Assembly (NCBI GenBank): GCA_963854835.1
Contig: OY978526.1
Span: 48,291,140-48,355,139 of the forward strand
Length of the DNA: 64,000 bases
Origin: Megamerina dolium
Taxonomy: Eukaryota > Arthropoda > Insecta > Diptera > Megamerinidae
Direction of reading: 5' to 3'
Shown: one piece after another, positions 33,428 through 43,187 of the stretch
How positions within the stretch are numbered: the stretch's first letter is position 1
Layout: each line of letters starts with the position of its first letter
Program-made: the position numbers and the translations under genes
The notes under the pieces: generated by a model
Database searches by the model: none
Told to the model about the DNA's origin: nothing
Seen by the model: the letters and a program-made list of their open reading frames with translations, nothing else

Positions 33428-33787
33428 AAAAATAAATATGTGGCACTTAAAGCCCCAAAGGGCTCATTGGCCGAGCTTCTCTTCTATTACTGTTGTGCGT
33501 CTTAAATTTTGGACAGTATTAGAATGGACCTACTTATTTTAGCCGGTTCCGAACGGCAGAACACTTGTGACATCACTTTTTCTGAGCTTTGTCACAGAGT
33601 TCTTTTTAGAAGCTTTTTCATGGCAAGTTGTTACTGTCGGAAGAATTGCCAATTGCTTGCCGACAGGTAGGTACCATTTGAAAGAAAAATCTTTTCGATA
33701 TAAAATTTGTTATGCATCAGCCGGGTATTGAACCACGACCTACAGATCAGAAGGCGAACACACTAACCACTGAGCTACGGCACCCAC
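33428..33787 (-). repeat. Full-length tRNA-derived SINE with 14-bp target duplication
   Basis: The element is flanked by GTATCATTGTGCAT at 33414-33427 and 33788-33801. Read on the minus strand it starts with a tRNA-like head: GTGCCGTAGCTCAGTGGTTA (box A) and, about 40 bases later, GTGGTTCAATACCC (box B). These are the internal RNA polymerase III promoter signals. An unrelated ~250-base body follows, with a tail ending CACATATTTATTTTT. Related copies lie at 26728-27066, 45064-45372, about 36765-36856, and in both palindrome arms. Confidence 0.88.
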
Positions 33788-33980
33788 GTATCATTGTGCA
33801 TGCATGCTTTTAAAAACACACAATTTTCATGATCAAATTTCATAGTCGATGTTCCCAACTAAAGAAAAATTAAATATTCGTGAACTATGTTCCACTAAAT
33901 AACTAAGCACAATCATTGTTTTGATTAATTAAATAAAAATCTAACATTTCTTAGCTTCTTCCTTATTTATCTATAAAAGT

Positions 33981-34340
33981 CTAACCTGCCACAATGTATG
34001 CAAAAAAAGCGATCAGCAGACATGGTTTTATGTAAAAAATCAAATTGCTTTTGATTCTCTCCACTACGGCCAACGGCTGCTTCAACGTTATGCGGTGACG
34101 AGTTTTCGTTAAAACGACAATCCCATAAGATACGGTGATCGATTTTACGTCGGTGGGTAGTTGAACAATTACTCCCATTGTCTGCTTAACCCTACTTACC
34201 TCTACGTTTGGCATATCCAATTGAAAACTTAGATACAGAAAAATGTCCAAATATGCATGTCCACGAATCAGACACAAAGTGCAAAATTCTACATCTTCCT
34301 CTTCATTTTGAAAGCAGTACAGCCCATTACTAATGATCTG
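33981..34340 (-). CDS. Unidentified open frame with C-terminal hydrophobic segment (possible exon)
   Basis: A minus-strand open frame of about 120 codons ends at 33981 with 'FYIKPCLLIAFFAYIVAG*', a hydrophobic stretch that could anchor a membrane. An acceptor-like CTAGCTTCAG precedes it near 34340. A GTAAGT lies inside at about 34199, so part may be intron. I do not recognise the protein. It may be the 3' exon of a gene nested in the introns of the MRH-domain gene, or a chance frame. Confidence 0.25.
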   Translation of the reverse strand, partial: QIISNGLYCFQNEEEDVEFCTLCLIRGHAYLDIFLYLSFQLDMPNVEVSRVKQTMGVIVQLPTDVKSITVSYGIVVLTKTRHRITLKQPLAVVERIKSNLIFYIKPCLLIAFFAYIVAG

Positions 34341-34921
34341 AAGCTAGGAATATATTCGGAATCTTGTAACACAAATAAAATATTTTTTAATGAATAATTG
34401 AATCGTCGAATAATTGAATATCGTTGTAACAATGTTCACAAAACAAGTTTTTTTTTGCATATTACAGTTAAAAATGCTCTCCTGCAAAATAAATGTAGAA
34501 CATCGGGCAGATTTCAATAATAAAAAGTTAAAAAATAGTGGGAAAGAATATTCCAGCAGAAAGTGGAAAGTAGAAAATATTCCAGAGACGGTATTGTGGA
34601 AAAACGTGCAAGAACTGTGTCTACGCCAGAAAATTACGATGCGCGCACTGTCTGGTGGATTTGGTGCCACCTTTATAGAAGGCGAATGCAATTCTGACTT
34701 GTTCAGTCAGCAGTCGATTCGTTTGTTCTTGTTCTTCTTTTTTAAATAAATCAATATTTGATTTACATACATTTTGAGCAATTGTATTGGCCGCCAACGA
34801 AAGGCTCAACAATTTAAAAGGTGATAAAATGTGGTAATGTGAATATAACAACAACCACAAGTAGCAGCAGCACCACCATCATCTCAACAATATCAATAAT
34901 AACAATTAAGAAAAAGAACAA
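34341..34921. other. Possible promoter and 5' untranslated region of the 34922 frame
   Basis: Mostly AT-rich. A TCAGTC initiator-like site occurs at about 34705 (GTTCAGTCAGCAGTCGATTC), and CAR- and CAN-rich triplet sequence follows from 34845. A 111-codon plus-strand frame at 34414-34749 has no recognisable domain. Assignment as regulatory sequence is inference. Confidence 0.3.
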
Positions 34922-35251
34922 ATGGAAGAAAATCCACAACAACAGCGACAACAACAGCAAGATCTGCCATCAATTATCTACAGCGATAGTTTGCAAGTGG
35001 CAAAGGAGATGACGAAAAATGACGCTACCAGCACATCAACAACAGCGAAAACATCGCATCGACAAGTAGATTTTATTTATTATTATTTATTATTATCATT
35101 ATTCAAAAACGGTTAACCAAATACAATTTTAATTCTTTTAAAGCAAGAAGCAGTTGGTGGTTCAAGTAGCAGAGAAAAATCAGAACATCAACTCAACCAA
35201 AGTATGAGCCCACCGGCATCTCTCTCACATACACAAACTGTATTAATCTAA
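34922..35251 (+). CDS. Putative small Gln/Ser-rich protein, two exons
   Basis: Exon 34922-35065 reads MEENPQQQRQQQQDLPSIIY ... 'TTAKTSHRQ'. A GT at 35066 and a pyrimidine-rich AAG acceptor (TTTTAATTCTTTTAAAG, ending 35143) allow in-phase joining to 35144-35251: 'QEAVGGSSSREKSEHQLNQS...', stop at 35249. Together they make 83 residues, rich in Gln, Ser and Thr, with no fold visible. The ATG context (AACAAATGG) is good. It may be the 5' end of a larger regulatory gene, since a GTATGA donor-like site lies within 'NQSMS'. Not recognised. Confidence 0.35.
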
Positions 35252-35748
35252 ATATTGATTTGGTATTCATCAGAGTTTCGACAGCGCTTGTCGTTTTCAA
35301 AGCTCAAGCTTCAAATTGGAGATTACTCAGATGCATTTCTCCAAATTTTTTAAAATGGATTACGATGAGTAGTCAAATTTCTTACACTCTTTAATCGAAT
35401 TGAAAGAACCTTAGAGAAGGAGGGTAGCAGAGGACATAATACCGCGAAATTTAACTGTAATCTATATTCTACCCCAGCAAAATGAGAGGAGAGGGAGAGT
35501 GAGGCGCTCTTCAAGTGACACAACGTAGGCTTCAAACTTTAGTTGTAAAACTTATGGGTCAACTAGCCACACACCGGGTCAGCTGACACGATATATCTTA
35601 TGGAATTGTCGTGTTAACGAAAACCAGTGCAATTTTGTATGTTCTTACGTACGGTAAGTAATGAGATTTGACCATTACAAAAATGTTTATAAACTATAAA
35701 TTATAACTCATACAGGCATATATTTAATTCAGAATATAGTTTGCGATT
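35252..35748. other. Non-coding DNA
   Basis: No coding frames or repeats were recognised. Confidence 0.4.
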
Positions 35749-36065
35749 TTGATTACACTGTCCGACACTTGCAAACTTTGCGATAAGTATTTTATAGAAA
35801 TGGCTGCCACTGAAGACCCAAATAAATTAAGTTCCATAGAAAAAGAAGCAAAGGAGCACTACATAAAGGCTGAAATAGCATATTCTAAACCCAATGAGGA
35901 CATCAAGTCAGTTATGTACAGTATGGGTGTATGGTTGTGTTTTGTGTTGACTTGCAACTTATGATTTTTACACCAAAACTTGCACATGCGGATGTTTACT
36001 ATCAGCGACAATATTCGAACACAACTTCAATATACATACATCATTTGGGACAAAATACTGTTGAT
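35749..36065 (+). pseudogene. Transposon-derived open-frame remnant (CxxCD / DLQ type)
   Basis: The first frame reads 'CKLCDKYFIEMAATEDPNK', then an EKEAKEHYIKAEIAY helix, and ends near 35930. After a frame change the sequence gives 'CVDLQLMIFTPKLAHADVYY' followed by QRQ. The order C-x2-CD, a charged helix, then DLQ...TP...YY-x-RQ is familiar to me from unnamed insect and Hydra proteins likely belonging to DNA transposons. I cannot name the superfamily. The piece lacks both ends and is broken. Confidence 0.4.
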
Positions 36066-36764
36066 ATGTATACTTGACATGAAACATTTGCGAAAAGATG
36101 TGAAACTTCCTTATTTCGTCCGGCATATGTTTGAGTCAAAATAATAATTAGACTATGACCGCCTTAATTCACTATCTGATAGAAACCAAATACTTTTCTG
36201 AAGTTAATCAAAAATGTTTAGTTTCTTGGCATAGTTTTTGCCATGCGATAGACATTTCGCTTTGATTTATACCTCAGTAGATATATGAGATTGTTACAGC
36301 TTAATAAAAAAGTCAAAAGGCAGAAAGCACAAAATATGTAAAGTACATATCAGTTACGGCTTCTCTGAATTGAACCAATAGCAATCGCCGCTAAAAAGAA
36401 AAAAAAATACGATATTCATGCACAAAATTGGCAAATTCATATAAGTCGGTAAAATAAAAACAAAAAATGTTCATATATTTTGATTTTGTTTTTCTCTACC
36501 AAAGTGAATTCGCCTTGAACATTATTTTAATTAAATAAAATAAAAATAAATACCTATATGTATGTAATTGAACTAAGCTTTCTTTTTTATATTTAAATTT
36601 TATGATTCACAATTTCCCAAAAACGGCTGCATTAGATTCGGAAAGTGTTTGCCATTTGTCTTCATTTACTAGGTATACTATAGGCCTATATGCGTACGTT
36701 TTGGAATCTCGAAAATAGGCCAGATTTTGCGCGCAAAACCAAAAGGAGTGATATCATTCATATC

Positions 36765-36856
36765 ATTCTGCCGTTTGGAACCTGCTAATATTCCTTCTAA
36801 TACTGTCCAAAATTTAACACGCACAACAGTACAGAGAAGATCGACAAAGAACCACA
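36765..36856 (+). repeat. SINE 3' fragment
   Basis: It contains TTCTGCCGTTTGGAACC and TAATACTGTCCAAAATTTAA with CACGCACAACAGTA, matching the 3' body of the SINE copy at 45064-45372 in the same orientation. Head and middle are absent. Confidence 0.65.
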
Positions 36857-37980
36857 TATATATTTTTATTTTAATTAAAAGAATTTTGTTTTAAAAATTG
36901 CTATATGAGACTTTATACAAAAAAATTCATAAAATCCTGGCTACACACTGAGCACTTACATAGACTTTCTCAAAATTCTGACACAGTAAAATGTCTACAT
37001 TCAAAAACTGCAACATACAACAAGTGTAGAGCGGTATAATTATTGATTTTTGTATACCAAGTAAGTACATCGTGATGAATGGTGATGCAGAAATGATTAT
37101 AATGTAAAAAATTCCACAAAAAAAAACAGTCAAATAAAGATGACGGTGAAAAAACCTGATCTTACGCTAAAGTCTATCAGCATCGATCAGACAAGTAGTT
37201 AAGATTTCATTGAAACACTATAAAACACTTCTTCGATTTTTGTTAACAAGATCCACAGGATAGAATCTCTTGGAGCGCGTTAAAAGCATAAATGTGGGAG
37301 AAAAGACAAATTTATTTTCACGATGGCATTGAGGAGGTAATAAGAATAATTGCATTAATCCAGGATCAATTAAATGGCAGAGTAACACTGTTAGTAACTA
37401 TACTGTTAACGTAAACACCAAGCAGAATAAACATTGTAAAATTAAATTTGTTGTAGAAATGAAATTGCTCATAAGCGTAAACCTACGTACAAAAAAATAA
37501 ATCAACTTTTGTCCTCCTCTATTAATAGTAAACTAATCAAAATCATTTGCTGTATACCCATACCTCATTATACGACATTTCTTTATATGGTCCAAATAAT
37601 ATGCTGTTGCGTTCATGCACTGCATAAATGTTGAGAACATTAATGTCGAAAATAATTGATTCGTTATGTACTTTTCGTTTTACGACCAACTTTACTTTTA
37701 CGGAACACGTCTAGCGAGGTATGAGTGTATACGCAATAAAGAGCTGTAAGAATGTATTTGGCTTTCGAATGATTCTCTTTACTCTCAAAACATGTGCAAT
37801 ATTTCCAAAGCTTATCTAAATGTAATGATAATGAGTTAGTGTGAAATATTAGGCAAATTCCATTAGTTTCTTGTATAAGAAATATTCCATATATTCGTTT
37901 CGATGTTATCTGTTTTGCTTTTTTCTCAAATAAATGAATATTTCAGAGTACTACGAGTATTTCATAGAACTACGAGTACT
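36857..37980. other. Non-coding intron-like DNA
   Basis: No transposon ends were identified. A minus-strand 48-base segment with good splice signals at 36960-37007 is discussed under rejected items. Confidence 0.4.
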
Positions 37981-38038
37981 TCTTACATACTTATGTGGCC
38001 ATTACAACCGAAAATCGTTTTAGTCCGAATCTAGCATA

Positions 38039-39333
38039 CAAGGTGCGACAATTATGTATTAAACTGCCTCTAGAAAACACAATTAAAACACGATATCTGT
38101 AATCGATATATTTATTCGAAATATTTTCCTCCTGACTCAATACACTTGTTACATCGATTTAATAGTGATTCAAACGCGTGTTCCAGCTCATTTTTCGGAA
38201 TTGCCTCCAGTTCCCTCTTCGAAGCCCTTTGTATGGTCTGAATGTCATCAAAAAAGCATCCTTTCAACTTCAATTTCAGTTTTGTGAATAAAAAGAAGTC
38301 GCACGGTGCCAAATCAGGTGAATACGGCGGGTGATTCAACCTGACAGACCTGATTCCGAGCCAAAAATTGACGAACAATGAGTGCTGTGTGACTCGGTGC
38401 ATTATCGTGTAACAGAGACCAAGTTTTTGGATCGCGGTCTTCTGGTCGAACACGACGTATTCTGGACATCAAACGCTTAAAAACTTCGAGGTAACATGCG
38501 GAAGTAACTGTTTGACCAGTTGGAACAAATTCTTTGTGGATAATTCCTTTGCCATCGAAGAATGTAATGAGCATTGTTTTGATTTTTTATGGAACTTTTT
38601 GTGTTTTTTTGGCTTGTGATGAGTTTTTTGATTTCCATTCCGCACTTTGACGATTGGTTTCTGGATCGTATTGGAAACACCATGTTTCATCACCCGTAAC
38701 AATTGTTTTCAGGAAGTTTAGATCATTTTCTGCAGCTGCAACCATGTCTCTAGAATAACTGACTCTCATTAATTTTTGGTCCTCGGTCAATGTGTGTGGA
38801 ACAAATCTCGCGCAGACCTTTGTTTTGCCCAAATCCTCGTGAAGAATGAGTCGGATAGTTTCTCTGTTGATGTTTAAGGCCTCTTCCATCATTTTCACTG
38901 AAGCATTGCGATCTTCTATAATAAAATCACGAACTTTCTGGATCGCTTCCGGCGTCCGCACTGATATTGGACTTTCTTCTTTTATTTCATCTTCCAGCGA
39001 CTCTCTGCCATCCACAAACCGTTTATGCCATATAAAAACATTTGATCTTGATAAACAAGCATCGCCTTACGCTTGCTGCATCATTCGGAATATTTCTGAT
39101 GCACTTTTACCAATATTTGCGTGGAATTTAATGAACGCTCTTTGCTCCATGTTAAAATTTCAACATCAAACGAACATGAATGTCAATAAACATTAAATGC
39201 CAACCAAATGCCATGAAATTTTGACAGTTAGTAGAGGAAGGTTGAAGCTTCAAAACGCATGTACTCACACATAGATGGCGCGCTTGGTTGCTGAGGTATG
39301 GTTCGAGTCTTAATACATAATTGTCGCACCTTT
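38039..39333 (-). mobile_element. Full-length mariner (D,D34D), inactive
   Basis: The element starts CAAGGTGCGACAATTATGTA and ends with the inverse TACATAATTGTCGCACCTTT, flanked by TA (38037-38038 and 39334-39335). At 1295 bp it has the normal mariner length. The internally deleted 8400-8962 belongs to the same family. Confidence 0.92.
38112..39150 (-). pseudogene. Mariner transposase, broken
   Basis: Start MEQRAFIKFHANIGKSASEI at 39150. An in-frame TAA follows 'MMQQA', another TAA follows 'KKTQKVP' (about 38585), and a frameshift falls near 38340 ('ARNQVCQ' versus the undamaged 'ARNQVCVL' in the 8400 copy). Catalytic Asp residues remain readable: IVTGDETWCF, LLHDNAPSHTA, YSPDLAPCDFFLF. At least three lesions make it inactive. 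Confidence 0.88.
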
Positions 39334-40636
39334 TACTTCGCCTGCCAATTCTTGCCCTCGCTAGATGGCGCCAATTAGAAATTCCAAGCGCCGTCAGGTC
39401 CTCCAGTATTTGATCTTTCCACCGGAGGTTAGGTCTTCCTCTTATGCATCGTCCTCCAGCAGGTTCCGAATTAACACCTTCTTAGCTGGAGCGTACTCTT
39501 CCATTCGCTCGACATGACCTAGCCAGCGCAACCGCTGGATTTTGATGCGCTCTACTATGTCAATATCGGCATGCCGATTATCGTCGGCATACGCCAGCAG
39601 CATGACACTTTTGTTGAAGATAGTGCCATTATATCGTAGATCAGCAGCTCGTATTATTTTCTAAATAATAAGATTGAAAAAGTCGCACGATAAGGAATCA
39701 CCTTGTTTGAAACCCCGTTCACTGAATATTCACTGTACAGCAAGAGTTATACAGTGTCATTCTGCAAAGACGAATGAGCTTCGCAGAAATACCGAACTCA
39801 TACATTATTGTGTAGAGCTAATCCCTTACCGGACTGTCGAAAGCGGCTTTTTAATCAACAAATATGTGTATAGTGTGTGTCAATATGTGTTTCTCGGGTC
39901 TTCTCCAGGATTTGACGCAGTGTGAAAATCTGGTCGATGGTGGATTTAATAGGTCTGAAGCCACACTGATAAGGTCCAATCAGGTTGTTGAGCAGTACGC
40001 TCGATAAAACCTTGTATGCGATGTTAAAAAGACTTATTCCACGGTAGTTTGCGCAAATTGCAAGATCTCATTCCTTATGTACCGGACATAGAACACTGAG
40101 CCTCCAACAACGGGCATGCTTTCATGGCGCAGGGTTTTCTGTAGCCGGCGTCTTTCTCTGCGGTACCGTCGCGACACTCCTGATCATACCACTCATTCCT
40201 CAGAAGACGGTAGAAACTGATTACCTCCTCAGCAGCAGTAGTCAGGGAGTGGGATATGTGTGTCCACTGTACGCATATATCATCAAGAAGTGGATTGTTC
40301 TGTATAAGCAAATCCGATAATCGAGTGGAAAAAGCATTTGCTGTCTCTGGTGATTGCATCTTATTGACGTCGAGCTTTCTCTGTGTGGGACTCGATTTCA
40401 CGTTCATCACACCTTCCGTCAATCATCACGTGATCAATTTGGTTTTTCGTTCGTTGATCTGTAGACAGTCACGTCGCTTTATGAATGTCGAGATGCTGAA
40501 ATCTGTTACTGCTAATTACTATGTTTCGTGCTGCGGCGAAGTCGATCAGCCTCATTCCGTTATCGGAGGTGTTCTGATGGAGGCTGCATTTTCCTATAGT
40601 TGGACCTACGAGTATTATTTGATTATTTGAAGTAAG

Positions 40637-40964
40637 TTACGACGTATGTTGTACGTTATAGTTGTTGTTGCTTTATATAACAGGCACTGATGATTTGTCT
40701 TATCTATTGTATTTTTTGTTTATGTGATAATGTATGTATTGTAATGTAACATAGAAAAGCAAAATGAATATTTCGAGTATTCTCAAATACTTTACTTCCA
40801 TTTGCAAATGTTGAGATTCAGTGACATTCACTCCATTGCATTCTATTTCTATTTTACATATTCTAATTCATTCTAATATCAATGGAGTGTTATAAAAATG
40901 AAAACAAATATATTCATGCAGCTCTCTAATACGCAATTAATTGATGGGATAAAAATATACATAC
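40637..40964. other. Non-coding intron-like DNA of the MRH gene
   Basis: AT-rich, lying downstream (minus strand) of the exon ending at 40965. No features recognised. Confidence 0.4.
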
Positions 40965-41088
40965 CGTCGGGGCCACATGGACCTTTAGTGGTAAAAAATA
41001 TATTTACCAAACCCTGTGAGTAATCAGTAACCGCTTTATGATGTTTACCACAAATATCCATTGTAAATTTATTTTTACCGATATCGAT
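40965..41088 (-). CDS. MRH-domain gene, exon (Lerp/IGF2R-like)
   Basis: The minus-strand exon follows an acceptor TTATTAATAATACCAG and ends at GACG|GTATGT. It encodes IDIGKNKFTMDICGKHHKAV + TDYSQGLVNIFFTTKGPCGPD and ends one base into the next codon. The 'I-x-C-G' and 'GPCGPD' cysteines suit an MRH (mannose-6-phosphate receptor homology) repeat. It lies 70 bases downstream of the 41159-41338 exon and continues its phase. In flies the family member is the lysosomal enzyme receptor protein, a Golgi-endosome sorting receptor. Confidence 0.65.
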
Positions 41089-41158
41089 CTGGTATTATTA
41101 ATAAAAGTTTAAAATATGAGTTTATGTTAAATATTGAGCACTGAAAATACCTACTCAC

Positions 41159-41338
41159 CTTTAATTTACCCTCGTCAGCAAATGGGGCCTTTCTGAGGTT
41201 ATAATGTATATTAATTTCATCATTCATTATTTCACAAGTGTCATCATTGAAAGAGCACATATGTGGCGGACAAATAACATTCGTTCCCCACTTAAATTGG
41301 TAATGGCAATCTGAAATTCTATATAAAACTGGAATACC
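41159..41338 (-). CDS. MRH-domain gene, exon with core motif (Lerp/IGF2R-like)
   Basis: The acceptor is TTTTTCCTTTACAG and the donor AAATTAAAG|GTGAGT, a 60-codon exon in phase 0. It reads GIPVLYRISDCHYQFKWGTN + VICPP. Joined to the upstream exon (CDMRAGR|GIPVL) it recreates the MRH pattern F-x-C-D ... G-x-P-V-L ... C-x-Y-x-F-x-W-x-T-x-x-x-C. That arrangement is characteristic of the repeats of the IGF2R/Lerp family. Other MRH proteins (GNPTG, OS-9, glucosidase II beta) are less likely, since two consecutive repeats seem to be present. Confidence 0.72.
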
Positions 41339-41854
41339 CTGTAAAGGAAAAATCATATTTTAACTTTGAATGACATTTTACACATTTGGTAATTATAGTG
41401 ATCTAAATGATGTTTTAACTAAAAAAGAGCTAACACAGGGTTTCCCCATGAATCATAGAAAAAACTCAGTACACCATCTATTAAAAAAGACCACCTGTGT
41501 AGTAGCACAAAACCGCTGACAATCACAAACATATTTATTGAATTTCTGAATGTTGAATATCTTTGATATGGAGAACTTAATTTTTGCTAAAAATACGTCC
41601 TAAATATAAATTACATATAAATATAATTAAACCGGAAATGTTAATATCGCTCCTTGTATAAATTAAGGAGCCGAAAAAATTCAAGTTTTGAACCAGCCAC
41701 CGTATCATTTCTTCTTCACCTGTAATGTGCCAAATTAGAAGATCGTAAATAATTCAATCAACTTTTTCAAACTATGTGTAGGTCATATTGCATGTATGCA
41801 ACAATCTTTTTTAGACACATGATCAACAAATTAGAATATGTGAAAACATTGGAT
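41339..41854. other. Intron-like DNA, nothing recognised
   Basis: AT-rich sequence between the MRH exon and LINE copy 3. A short relic 'TTGAACCAGCCACCGTATCA' at about 41688 may be mobile-element debris. Confidence 0.35.
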
Positions 41855-42315
41855 ACTTCGTCTTGCACTCGTTCACCGCCAGACCCATTCGACGCGACTC
41901 TCTTTCCAACTCTGAGAATGATACACTGACTGTTCACGTGTTCATGCCGATTATGTCAATATCGTCGGCATATGCCAACAGTATGACGATTTTGTTGAAG
42001 ATAATGCTATTATGCTATTATGTTCATGCCGATTATATCAATATCGTCGGCATATGCCAACAGTATGACGATTTTGTTGAAGATAATGCTATTATGCTCG
42101 TAGATTAGCAGATCGTATTATTTTCTCCATAATAAGATTGAAGAAGTCGCACGATAGCGAATCACCTGTTCTGAAACCCCGTTCGGTATTAAACGGTGCA
42201 GAGAGGTCCTTCCCAATTTTCACTGCACAACGGGAGTGACATTCTACAAAGGCGAATGAGCTTTGCAGAAATACCGAACTCAGATATTGTTGCGTAGAGG
42301 TAATCCCTTATGCAC
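41855..42315 (-). mobile_element. RTE-like LINE, copy 3 (reverse-transcriptase fragment)
   Basis: It matches the minus-strand reverse transcriptase of the LINE at 54410-57720 around the YADD region, and includes the segment deleted from that copy (about 42110-42240). It contains an 82-base tandem duplication, listed separately. A decayed mariner follows at 42316. Confidence 0.75.
41941..42104 (-). repeat. 82-bp tandem duplication across the LINE YADD box
   Basis: TTCATGCCGATTATGTCAAT at 41941 recurs at 42023 (with one G/A change), and the match continues through CATATGCCAACAGTATGACG to about GCTATTATG. The unit covers the AYADDIDIIG catalytic motif on the minus strand. The duplication is not in frame-preserving length (82). 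Confidence 0.85.
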
Positions 42316-42840
42316 ATATATCTATGATTCGTCACCTGTCACGATCTTATAAACGTCTTTCGAAGCACCGCGATCGGATTTCTTCATCATTTCTTTCCAC
42401 CAATCGACACGAGACTTTTTTTGGAGCGATTGTTAAATTATACGGGATCCAATGAGTACAAATCTTTCTGACAGCAAAATTATCATGCAATATCGAGTGC
42501 ATGGCGGTGGAACTAATGCCCAAGGATGGCTCTATCTCACGATATGTCACATGAAGATTTTTCAGTCACAGTATCAATGGTTTCTGACACAATTACCGAT
42601 TTTCGACGACGTTCACGAAATTCGTCCTGGAGCGAACGGCGACCACGCTCAAATTCGTTAAACCAGTTATAATTTATTTGGAGGTTGGTGCTTCATCGCC
42701 AAATGCCGCATGAAGACAATCGAAGGACTGTTGTTGAGATAATTCACTTCGAAAATCGTAAAAAATCATAGCTCGAAAATGTTCACGGGTGAAATCCATT
42801 TTTTGACCGAGATAAATTTTTCAAGTCACTGTAAACAACA
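42316..42840 (-). pseudogene. Mariner transposase, N-terminal half, decayed
   Basis: The minus strand starts MDFTREHFRAMIFYDFRSEL at about 42800, followed by 'QQQSFDCLHAAFGDEAPTS' and broken frames. Further on is MTYREIEPSLGISSTAMHSI (42550) and 'RKICTHWIPYNLTIAPKK'. The copy stops around the first catalytic Asp region (about 42320-42340). The C-terminal half is absent. Confidence 0.75.
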
Positions 42841-43040
42841 TAAATAGTGCTTGTACATCAAAACGTTCTGAGTACGTTTATGCTAAAAAATATTAAACTT
42901 TCTAATAGAAATGCCAGATTTAACGAAAACATACGATCATACTTTTTAAAAAACTATTAAAGGCAACCTTCGTATACATATACAATATAAAGTTACACTG
43001 AACAACACCAAAATTACATTTAAAAAAATATAAAACTTAC

Positions 43041-43187
43041 ACGTCCCGCACGCATATCGCAAAAAAATACAATGCTTGAGGAGAGTTGTGTATTGTTATC
43101 CGACTGACATGTTCCACCCTGTATATAACGCAATTCTGCTGTAGTACGATTTATAGCAACCAATGATGTAAGAGGATAACCCAAACT
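43041..43187 (-). CDS. MRH-domain gene, exon (Lerp/IGF2R-like)
   Basis: A 49-codon phase-0 exon: acceptor TTTGCTTACTTTCAG, donor GGGACGT|GTAAGT. It encodes SLGYPLTSLVAINRTTAELR + YIQGGTCQ and ...SSSIVFFCDMRAGR. The 'L-x-Y-x-x-GG-x-C' and 'S-S-I-x-F-x-C-D' blocks are MRH hallmarks. It splices in phase to 41159-41338, with an intron of 1.7 kb that contains LINE copy 3 and a mariner relic. The 5' exons of the gene were not found in the window. Confidence 0.72.

Larger units (their letters stand above)
37981..40636 (-). mobile_element. RTE-like LINE, copy 2, internally deleted and split by a mariner
   Basis: The 3' end is TTACATACTTATGTGGCCAT at 37981, parallel to TTACTTACTTATGTGGCCAT at 54410. 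The mariner at 38039-39333 interrupts it within the 3' 60 bases. Reverse-transcriptase C-terminal sequence follows (39336-40040). A large deletion then joins it to the region after the endonuclease (40075-40422: 'SPTQRKLDVNKMQSPETANA') and part of the endonuclease (to about 40600). No frame is complete. Confidence 0.8.

Noticed and set aside
33720..33787. tRNA gene on the minus strand
   Set aside because: Box A and box B are present but the cloverleaf stems are poor. The sequence is the head of a SINE with its own target duplication.
34414..34749. 111-codon plus-strand open frame
   Set aside because: No recognisable domain, ends in a poly-Phe run, and lies in what looks like a promoter or leader region.
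36960..37007. Minus-strand 48-base segment with excellent acceptor (TGTTGTATGTTGCAG) and donor (GTCTAT|GTAAGT)
   Set aside because: It is open only in phase 0 and contains a stop in the phase needed to follow the 40965-41088 exon. Without other support I do not call it an exon.
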